From Clostridiales bacterium (GTDB lineage Bacteria > Bacillota > Clostridia > Christensenellales > UBA3700): a stretch of DNA of 12,987 bases. The stretch lies in the NCBI GenBank assembly GCA_014799645.1, contig JAAVHQ010000029.1, positions 66,709-79,695 on the forward strand, written 5' to 3'. The position numbers and the translations under genes are program-made. Positions 6,926-12,430 of the stretch are shown here, one piece after another. Positions within the stretch are counted from its first letter, which is position 1; each line of letters starts with the position of its first letter. The notes under the pieces are model-generated. The model ran no database searches. It saw only the letters and a program-made list of their open reading frames with translations, and was not told the DNA's origin.

Positions 6926-7249
6926 TTATTTTAGCAGTTTTTTTACTAGATTGGATATAAGTTCTTTATTCTCAGAATCAAGTTTTCTGAAATTTTTTAT
7001 CAACGTTTGTTCCGAATTTGATACTTCCGGAAAGGAATAATCAACTTCGTAATTATCTTGTCGTCCGACGAGATAATCGATTGAGCATTGGAAAAAATCG
7101 GCAATTTTAATCAAAGCGGTGTAGTCGGGAAGCCTGTTTAATTTAGTCCAGCCAATGACAGTCGTATACGGTATTCCGCTTTGCTCGGCGAACTGCTTGC
7201 GATTAAGATTACGCTCTTCTAATAATTCATTAAATATTTCTACAAACAT
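6926..7249 (-). CDS. XRE-family helix-turn-helix regulator, probable repressor of the adjoining operon
   Basis: A 107-residue DNA-binding protein of the Cro/C1 type. Residues about 5-62 form the HTH domain (FNELLEERNLNRKQFAEQSG, IPYTTVIGWTKLNRLPDYTA, and the SIDYLVGR end that is common in Firmicutes members). Residues 78-107 are a charged helix (SEQTLIKNFRKLDSENKEL...) fit for dimerisation. The ribosome binding site AGAGGG lies about eight bases before the ATG. It is divergent from the four-gene operon at 7391, and the spacer holds one perfect and three related 12-base palindromic sites, one lying in the operon promoter. This is the classic arrangement of an autoregulating repressor. No sensor or peptidase domain is present, so the inducing signal must come by another route, for example the operon's own protease cutting it (inference). 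Confidence 0.92.
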   Translation of the reverse strand: MFVEIFNELLEERNLNRKQFAEQSGIPYTTVIGWTKLNRLPDYTALIKIADFFQCSIDYLVGRQDNYEVDYSFPEVSNSEQTLIKNFRKLDSENKELISNLVKKLLK

Positions 7250-7278
7250 AATATACCCTCTAATATTTTAACAAATAT

Positions 7279-7290
7279 ATCTAATTAAAT
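7279..7290. promoter_or_regulatory. Operator-like site O0
   Basis: ATCTAATTAAAT matches the ACCTAATTAGGT palindrome at 9 of 12 positions and keeps the central TAATTA. Its centre is 21 bases (two helical turns) upstream of O1, on the repressor-gene side, where it could mediate autoregulation. Confidence 0.45.
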
Positions 7291-7292
7291 AC

Positions 7293-7321
7293 TTGACTTA
7301 CCTAATTAGGTGTTATATAAT
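7293..7321 (+). promoter_or_regulatory. Main promoter of the four-gene zinc-finger operon
   Basis: TTGACT (7293-7298), a 17-base spacer and a perfect TATAAT (7316-7321): 11 of 12 consensus bases at ideal spacing. Transcription should start near 7328. A perfect operator palindrome (7300-7311) fills the spacer, so a bound repressor would block RNA polymerase. Confidence 0.88.
7300..7311. promoter_or_regulatory. Operator O1, perfect palindrome in the promoter spacer
   Basis: ACCTAATTAGGT is a perfect 12-base inverted repeat lying wholly between the -35 and -10 boxes of the operon promoter. It is the best copy of the set, and is taken as the main binding site of the divergent XRE protein. Confidence 0.8.
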
Positions 7322-7331
7322 AATCAAAAAT

Positions 7332-7343
7332 ACCTAATTACGT
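7332..7343. promoter_or_regulatory. Operator O2, just after the transcription start
   Basis: ACCTAATTACGT matches O1 at 11 of 12 positions. Its centre is 32 bases (about three helical turns) from that of O1 and lies around +10 of the operon transcript. Confidence 0.75.
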
Positions 7344-7350
7344 ATTTTTT

Positions 7351-7362
7351 ACGCAACTAGGT
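7351..7362. promoter_or_regulatory. Operator O3, degenerate
   Basis: ACGCAACTAGGT matches O1 at 9 of 12 positions, and the reverse complement of O2 at 10 of 12. One half site (AGGT) is intact. Its centre is 19 bases from that of O2. Confidence 0.5.
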
Positions 7363-7390
7363 AAAATTTACAAAAGAAAAGGAGCAAAAT

Positions 7391-8314
7391 ATGGCACAAC
7401 AAACATTAAGGTGTTATCACCACCACAATTGCGAAGATCGCCCTGCGGTTGCGCATTGTTCAAAATGCGGTAAGGGTCTTTGCCGCGAATGCGTAGACAA
7501 CTTGAAGTCAAAGACAGGTGAAATTCTTTGCGTTGACTGTCTTAACGAGGAAAACGTAACTGATGCCGCTTGGGCAGAGGTAGTAAAAGGTGATATCAAA
7601 AAAGAGATGATAACTATTTTAGTTGGTTTTATTATAGGTTTGGCTATTGAGATATTTCTTCTCGTAATGTCGCAAACAGCGAAATCGGAGACATGGGATG
7701 GATTATTGATGATTTCTTGGTTCTTATTTCTTCCTACGTTGCTTGCGTCTCTTAAAACGATTGTAACAAGAGCCCATTTATTTAGACAAAAAATAAGTTA
7801 TCGATTTGATAGTTTAATTATAAAACTAATATGTTATAGCATAAGTGTAACGTTTTTCTTTATACTTTGCTTCGTATCGCCTATTATGTTTGTATGGCGT
7901 TTAGTTAAAAGGGCAAAAGACGTAAAACTTTTTAAGGAGTACGTAAATTTGCAATTTGTGAAATATCAAAAGAATCAGGAGTATGCGGAACTTGCCGCAT
8001 CGATGACTACAAGATTGACAACTGAAGAGTTTGAACGTAAGTTGAGATTAGAGTTATCCACAGAACTTGAGGAAAACAAGGAAGAAACGGAAAGGAAAAT
8101 TTCCGAAATGGCTGCAAATTATAATAGAGAAATGGACGAAAAAGATAAAAAATTGCACTCTATTTCAGTAGAACTTAATGAAGCCCAAAGTGGAATGGCT
8201 GCCTATAAAGAAAAATATGAAAATTCAGAGAAAAAGAATCAAAAACTTCAGAAACAAAATGCACAAACGAAGAGAAAAACTATCAACGTTGACGACGACG
8301 ATATCGCCGCTTAA
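7391..8314 (+). CDS. Membrane protein with B-box-like zinc finger and C-terminal coiled coil
   Basis: First gene of the operon; 307 residues; start set by AAAGGAG seven bases before the ATG. Residues 8-50 form a Cys/His-rich module (C8, H10-H12, C14, C23, C26, C31, C34, C47, C50) resembling a B-box or related treble-clef finger, spaced for two zinc ions. Hydrophobic segments lie at about 73-93, 104-121 and 142-169. Basic residues flank both ends of the last segment (LFRQKISYRF before, RLVKRAK after), and it has a Ser-Pro at its middle, so it may be a hairpin that keeps both the finger and the C-terminus in the cytosol (inference). Residues about 207-295 are highly charged and heptad-like, a long coiled coil, ending in an acidic NVDDDDIAA tail. 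I know no named family for the whole protein. It probably serves as a membrane scaffold for the other zinc-ribbon products. Confidence 0.85.
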   Translation: MAQQTLRCYHHHNCEDRPAVAHCSKCGKGLCRECVDNLKSKTGEILCVDCLNEENVTDAAWAEVVKGDIKKEMITILVGFIIGLAIEIFLLVMSQTAKSETWDGLLMISWFLFLPTLLASLKTIVTRAHLFRQKISYRFDSLIIKLICYSISVTFFFILCFVSPIMFVWRLVKRAKDVKLFKEYVNLQFVKYQKNQEYAELAASMTTRLTTEEFERKLRLELSTELEENKEETERKISEMAANYNREMDEKDKKLHSISVELNEAQSGMAAYKEKYENSEKKNQKLQKQNAQTKRKTINVDDDDIAA

Positions 8315-8338
8315 CGTGTGGTTGAATGGAGGTAGAAT

Positions 8339-9622
8339 ATGAAATATGCAGGTATTGCCATAGGTGTGGTAGTAGTCGTTGCGGTATTGGCAATTGTCAT
8401 ATATTTTCTTTTGAAGAAAAACAATGTAGGCAAGAAAAAAGATTTTGTAGAGTTTGACGGCAACAATACGGAACTTCTTAAAGTCAAATCTTTAAGTGAA
8501 AAGGAGTGCAAAGGTCGTAGTTTATCTGCTATTGTACCGCCTACGCACGATGCGTTGATAATAAGAAACGGCGCTATTGTAAATCAATGTAGCGGAGGCG
8601 AATTTCCTTTGACGGAAAACGGCGTGACAATACGTACGTTAAAAATTATGTATGTATCTAAAACGGTAAGAGTAACTATAAATTGGGGAACGCAAGAAAA
8701 ACAGCGTATTCCGTACCGTGACCCCAAAATAGGTAAAATTGTTTCCGTGGGAGCGTATGGCGAGGCGGAAGTCAAGGTGAGCGACCCAAGCAAATTCTAC
8801 TTAAATCTTGTATCGAATTTCGGCGATACCTTTTCTATCGATAACTTGCAAGAGCGTATACGCACGTTGGTCGTTGACGAGACTGTCAAAGCAATCGGCA
8901 AAGTTATCAATGAAAAGAAACTTTCTTACGTGGACTTTGAGCCTGCTAAATTCGATATTCAAAAAGAGGTAGGCGATTACCTTTCCGTTAAATTCACAAA
9001 CACATTCGGTTTTGAAGTCTTTGATTTTATAATAAAAAATATGAATCTTGCTCAAGAAGAGGAAGAAGAGATAAAACGAATTTACGCAGAGGACAGCGAT
9101 TACGAACGCGGAAAAGTCATTTACGATAGAAATGAGGAAATCAAAGAGCGTGAGAGACAATCCGAGCGTCGCCGCAAAGAAGCGATTCGCGACGATAAGG
9201 AACTTGATGATTTCTTGTACAATCGCGAACGCGACAGAGAGCGCGACGATATTGAGTATGAGCGTAAGAACCGTCATGAAGATCAAGACCGCTTGTGGGC
9301 GCGCGAAGATAAGGAGCGCGATTACAAAGAGCGCATTGAGAATAAGCACATGGACACCGTAAAGGATATTGAAATCAGCCGAAGCGAGGCGGAAAAGGTC
9401 AAAAACCAAAACGGCGGAGAGAACGGCAAGTCTTCACTAGGCAATGCCGGACATCATTGTAGCGTATGCGGCGCAAGTTATAAGCCGGGAGCAAAGTACT
9501 GTCCAAGTTGCGGTATGACATTGCCGAGCGAAGAAATATCGTCCAAATGCCCCGACTGCGGTTCGGAAGTTCCTTGGGGAACGGCTTATTGTCCTCGTTG
9601 CGGACATAAATTCGGCAAATAA
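8339..9622 (+). CDS. SPFH/band-7 membrane protein with charged helix and double zinc ribbon
   Basis: 427 residues; GGAGGT lies five bases before the ATG and 24 bases separate it from the preceding gene. Residues 4-25 are one membrane span followed by lysines (KKNNVGKKK), giving a short N-terminus outside and the rest in the cytosol. Residues about 60-240 fit an SPFH domain of the YdjI / virion-core-like group (IVPPTHDALIIRNGAIV, later the IDNLQERIRTLVVDE and EVFDFIIKNMNL stretches). Residues about 240-355 are a very charged helix rich in E, R, D and K. Two zinc ribbons end the protein: C374, C377, C388, C391 and C404, C407, C418, C421. SPFH proteins form ring-like membrane scaffolds and often partner with proteases; Bacillus YdjI sits in a PspA-type envelope-stress operon. 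Here it lies with a zinc-ribbon protease, which fits that theme. Its exact role is inferred. Confidence 0.87.
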   Translation: MKYAGIAIGVVVVVAVLAIVIYFLLKKNNVGKKKDFVEFDGNNTELLKVKSLSEKECKGRSLSAIVPPTHDALIIRNGAIVNQCSGGEFPLTENGVTIRTLKIMYVSKTVRVTINWGTQEKQRIPYRDPKIGKIVSVGAYGEAEVKVSDPSKFYLNLVSNFGDTFSIDNLQERIRTLVVDETVKAIGKVINEKKLSYVDFEPAKFDIQKEVGDYLSVKFTNTFGFEVFDFIIKNMNLAQEEEEEIKRIYAEDSDYERGKVIYDRNEEIKERERQSERRRKEAIRDDKELDDFLYNRERDRERDDIEYERKNRHEDQDRLWAREDKERDYKERIENKHMDTVKDIEISRSEAEKVKNQNGGENGKSSLGNAGHHCSVCGASYKPGAKYCPSCGMTLPSEEISSKCPDCGSEVPWGTAYCPRCGHKFGK

Positions 9623-9634
9623 GCGGAGCGCAAT

Positions 9635-10645
9635 ATGTCATCTGTAATAGAATGTCCCGGTTGTCGAAGTAAAGTAAATTGGGACGGCGAGTTGGAGTTG
9701 AAATGTCCTTATTGCGGTGAGGTCGTATCCAACGTGCAAACGCTGTTAGGAAATAATCTTATAGAGCGACTTGGTATAGCGGCTGGATATCGACGGGTAG
9801 GAAGATTTGATGACTCTCAACAAGAACTGGAAAATATCTTGGAAAGTAATAAAGAGATTGTGCCAGAGGCTCTATTCGGTTGTTTTCTCAATTCTTATGA
9901 AATAACCGAATATGCCTTTGGTAAAGATAGCAGCGTAAATATTTGTAAATGTAACTCTACCAGTAAAAGACCCGTTGAAAAGAATAGGGATTGGCAGGAC
10001 GCTAAAAAGTATTCGCAAGGCAAAAGGCTTGAACAATGGACTGCTTTAAGCAAAAAGATAGAAGATGTGAGACAGGAAAACATACGCATCAAAAACAACT
10101 TGCCAAAATACAGAGCAATCATAATTTGCGATTATGAAAACGATAGGGCTAAGGAACTCGCCCACAGCGTATACGATATCCTTTCTACTCAAACGGACGT
10201 GTTTTTCCCGCCGGAGACGTTGAAGTATATTAAGTCGGATGAAGAGAAGGATAAATACTTGATTCAGGCTATCAAAAACCCCGAAATAGCGCAGTTGATG
10301 TTCGTCATTTATTCTGACACTTTTAATTATCGCAATAAAGCTAAAAACTTTTTTTACAACGTTGCGGGACAGTGTAGGGAATTTGCGAAAGTGCATACGA
10401 AAGCTGAACTCTTTTCCGTCACAGACGACTACGAGGCATCGCCTATTATGAAGACGATTAGCATTAAGACGATGAGGTGCAAAACCTTCGACTCTTCGTC
10501 TTACAATATTATTGCAAAGAAGATTCTCGACTGTATTATAGAATGCGCTTACGACTACGATGAAAGCGAAGAATTTGAGAACGGAAAAATAATAAAACTA
10601 AACGAAGATAGAGGGCTTAGTCCAAAGGTACGCCCTCTTGAATAA
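9635..10645 (+). CDS. Zinc-ribbon protein with helical middle and TIR-like C-terminal domain
   Basis: 336 residues; GGAG lies seven bases before the ATG, and 12 bases separate it from the SPFH gene. Residues 7-27 are a zinc ribbon (C7, C10, C24, C27). Residues about 40-155 are helical and TPR-like (IERLGIAAGYRRVGRFDDSQ). Residues about 158-300 resemble the TIR-like domain of a common Firmicutes family that also begins with a zinc ribbon: a first strand RAIIICDYEND, a helix ELAHSVYDIL, then TDVFFPPETL, then a helix DKYLIQAI and a strand AQLMFVIYSDTF. By this alignment the Glu normally used for NAD+ cleavage in TIR enzymes (the E of a [W/Y]xxE-type helix) is Asp206 or absent, so activity is doubtful. 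TIR domains act in signalling and NAD-consuming defence. The assignment is by pattern and could be wrong; a nucleoside-deoxyribosyltransferase-like fold is the nearest rival. Confidence 0.8.
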   Translation: MSSVIECPGCRSKVNWDGELELKCPYCGEVVSNVQTLLGNNLIERLGIAAGYRRVGRFDDSQQELENILESNKEIVPEALFGCFLNSYEITEYAFGKDSSVNICKCNSTSKRPVEKNRDWQDAKKYSQGKRLEQWTALSKKIEDVRQENIRIKNNLPKYRAIIICDYENDRAKELAHSVYDILSTQTDVFFPPETLKYIKSDEEKDKYLIQAIKNPEIAQLMFVIYSDTFNYRNKAKNFFYNVAGQCREFAKVHTKAELFSVTDDYEASPIMKTISIKTMRCKTFDSSSYNIIAKKILDCIIECAYDYDESEEFENGKIIKLNEDRGLSPKVRPLE

Positions 10646-10662
10646 AAACATAGGAGTTGCTT

Positions 10663-11391
10663 ATGAGATGTAACGGTTGTGGAATGGATGCAGAGCCTAG
10701 AAACGGAAAATGTCCTTATTGCGGAACAACGCTTCAAAGAATTGAAATAGGAAACGATAGGGCAAAAAAGGTAAGCATTGAATCAGGCGGAGAGATTGTA
10801 TTTGAAAAAAATATCTCCGGAATTATGGAAGTCATCACAAACAGCGGAGTTGGTTCGGGCTTTTTGATTTCTTCCAAAGGGTACGCGTTGACAAATACGC
10901 ACGTAATTGTCGATATGAATGAAAAACCTTATAAAAACGTAAAGGTGAGACTGAACGATGAAATTATTCAGGCGACGGTTGTCGAAGTAGGCGACAAAAA
11001 AGGGGGATTTGGAAAAGGAATAGATCTTGCAATACTTGAACTGAACTCTCTTCCCGCTGGCGCAACTCCGTTAAAATTTGCCGACTCGCAAAACGTACGC
11101 AACGGCGAGAAGGTATTTGCCATAGGTAATTCGCGAGGCGACGGCACTTGCATAACGGGCGGAATAGTCAGCGATAGAAACCGTCAAATGAAGAATGGAA
11201 AGAATTATATTATGACTGACTGCGCAATAAATCCAGGAAATTCGGGCGGACCGCTCTTTAATGCGGAAGGCGACGTCATTGGCATAAACGTATCGGTAAG
11301 AATTGACGAAAAAGGCAATCTCGTAGACGGTATGAAGTATGCAATTCCAAGTAACGACGCAATTAAATTTGCAAGTAAGTATATTAAATAA
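10663..11391 (+). CDS. Zinc-ribbon trypsin-like S1C (HtrA-type) serine protease, cytosolic
   Basis: Last gene of the operon. I choose ATG 10663 (242 residues) over the in-frame TTG at 10657, because AGGAG (10652-10656) lies six bases before the ATG but touches the TTG. Residues 3-20 form a zinc ribbon (C3, C6, C17, C20). The protease domain is about residues 50-242: GVGSGFLIS then the catalytic His80 in LTNTHVI, Asp121 in GIDLAIL, and Ser194 in NPGNSGGPL, with GNSRGDG and a final YAIPSNDA strand. The triad is complete. Unlike exported HtrA/DegP proteins it has no signal peptide, no membrane anchor and no C-terminal PDZ domain; the zinc ribbon stands at the N-terminus instead. It would act in the cytosol, probably recruited through the ribbon to the membrane products of the same operon. 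Substrates are unknown. Confidence 0.9.
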   Translation: MRCNGCGMDAEPRNGKCPYCGTTLQRIEIGNDRAKKVSIESGGEIVFEKNISGIMEVITNSGVGSGFLISSKGYALTNTHVIVDMNEKPYKNVKVRLNDEIIQATVVEVGDKKGGFGKGIDLAILELNSLPAGATPLKFADSQNVRNGEKVFAIGNSRGDGTCITGGIVSDRNRQMKNGKNYIMTDCAINPGNSGGPLFNAEGDVIGINVSVRIDEKGNLVDGMKYAIPSNDAIKFASKYIK

Positions 11392-11432
11392 GAATACACC
11401 TCGTTCGGTAAAATCCTCAATATACTAGCACC

Positions 11433-11470
11433 GAATAAAAAAGAGAGCGTTTCCGCTCTCTTTTTTATTC
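11433..11470. terminator. Strong bidirectional terminator shared by the operon and the TetR gene
   Basis: A perfect 17-bp stem (11433-11449 with 11454-11470) with a TTTC loop and a GC-rich upper half (GAGAGCG). The six A on the left and six T on the right supply U tracts on both strands. It begins 42 bases after the protease stop. The stop codon of the convergent TetR gene (11465-11467) is within the stem. Confidence 0.95.
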
Positions 11471-12034
11471 CCAGAATTGTTTGCCGCCGTACATCATAAA
11501 GTACTGCGAAAGTTTTGCCATTTCTTCGGGGGATTCGACAAAGCCGTCGAAGACCCATTTTTCAAGTAGCGCGGTAATACCTGCGACGAGGTAGACGCTG
11601 AAATAGTCGCAGTTGCGAGAATCGTCGTCTTTCGCGCGTACTATCCAAGAGTCGAAACAAAACTTTTCGAGCGATTTTTCAAGATGTCTGCCGAAACTGC
11701 TATCGCAGTTGGGCGAGAATAAAATATACGCAATATCGTAATTTTCTTTGACGTATTTATAGAGGTTGACGAAACTTTTTGCGGGATTGAAGCCTTCGTT
11801 GTCCTTGACAAGTATCGTCTTTAAGTTGTCGATAAATTCGTTGCCGAGTTGCTCCAACATATCGTACGGGTCGCGATAGTGCAAATAAAAGGTCGCTCTG
11901 TTGACGTCGGCAAGTTCGGCAAGTTCCCTTACCGAAATATTGACTATACTTTTAGTGTTTATCAGTTCTTTCAAAGCGCAGAGCAGTTGTTGCTGAGTAC
12001 GTTTGAATCTTCTGTCCTTTTTCGTCTTATCCAT
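11465..12034 (-). CDS. TetR/AcrR-family transcriptional regulator
   Basis: 189 residues. The N-terminal TetR HTH is about residues 10-58: KRTQQQLLCALKELI as helix 1, then ISVRELAELADVNRATFYLH with the recognition helix, then YRDPYDML. The C-terminal part (about 80-187) fits the ligand/dimer domain of the TetR_C_7 type found in Firmicutes (FVNLYKYVKENYDIAYILF, and late FVESPEEMAKLSQYFM). An AGGGGA ribosome binding site precedes the ATG by about seven bases. The last codons overlap the stem of the shared terminator. Its likely targets are itself and the divergent acyltransferase gene across the 396-bp spacer; many members of this group respond to hydrophobic compounds, but no ligand can be named from sequence. 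Confidence 0.93.
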   Translation of the reverse strand: MDKTKKDRRFKRTQQQLLCALKELINTKSIVNISVRELAELADVNRATFYLHYRDPYDMLEQLGNEFIDNLKTILVKDNEGFNPAKSFVNLYKYVKENYDIAYILFSPNCDSSFGRHLEKSLEKFCFDSWIVRAKDDDSRNCDYFSVYLVAGITALLEKWVFDGFVESPEEMAKLSQYFMMYGGKQFWE

Positions 12035-12430
12035 AATCTTTCCCCTAATGAGTAATAATACGACAATTATCTCATAAATCGCAAAAATTAACGTTTATTA
12101 ACTGAATATAAACTGACTGTTAACTAATTGTTAAGAGCCAACAATTTGCCAAAATTATGGTATAATAATAGACATTTCGCAATAATATTGTTGATTATTA
12201 TACATATTGAAGACAAATGGTATAGTTTCTGCGGTTGATTAAATTGCTCAAAACTCTTATAATTATAATAGTAAAATAATTGATAAAAGTCAATTACTTT
12301 TGCAAATTTTGTACCTTAGAACAAAAATAACGGGCGAATATCGGTTTTACATATAAAAATTGATGGAATTGTCAAAGATATTAACGTAAGACACGCGCGA
12401 GCCCGCTATTAGAGAATCAGGAGCAGGATA
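12035..12430. other. Divergent spacer between the TetR gene and the plsC-like gene
   Basis: No gene is seen. On the TetR side there is a weak promoter (- strand TTGCGA, 18 bases, TATTAT, ending at about 12056). Next come phased AAC repeats at 12090-12127. On the + strand there are two extended -10 boxes, TGGTATAAT (12158-12166) and TGGTATAGT (12218-12226). An imperfect long-range inverted repeat, 12326-12335 with 12401-12410, sits just before the acyltransferase ribosome binding site. Small AT-rich hairpins such as AATTGA-TAAAAG-TCAATT near 12279-12296 are also present. Confidence 0.5.
12158..12166 (+). promoter_or_regulatory. Extended -10 promoter candidate for the plsC-like gene
   Basis: TGGTATAAT is an extended -10 element (TGn followed by a perfect TATAAT, 12161-12166). 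No good -35 box is at proper distance (CCAACA at 12138-12143 at best), which is tolerated for extended -10 promoters. A second, similar TGGTATAGT at 12218-12226 could be an alternative start. The leader would be some 200-255 bases long. Confidence 0.5.

Noticed and set aside
7250..7390. CRISPR or other repeat array in the XRE-operon spacer
   Set aside because: The repeats are short palindromes centred in and around a promoter, with spacings too short and uneven for CRISPR; operators explain them better.
8801..9409. 202-codon hydrophobic open frame on the - strand opposite the SPFH gene
   Set aside because: It mirrors the charged codons of the SPFH helix; reverse complements of GAA/AAG-rich codons give Phe/Leu runs that look like membrane segments.
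10657..10662. TTG 10657 as the start of the S1C protease
   Set aside because: AGGAG at 10652-10656 directly abuts the TTG; it is six bases from ATG 10663, which is the normal distance.
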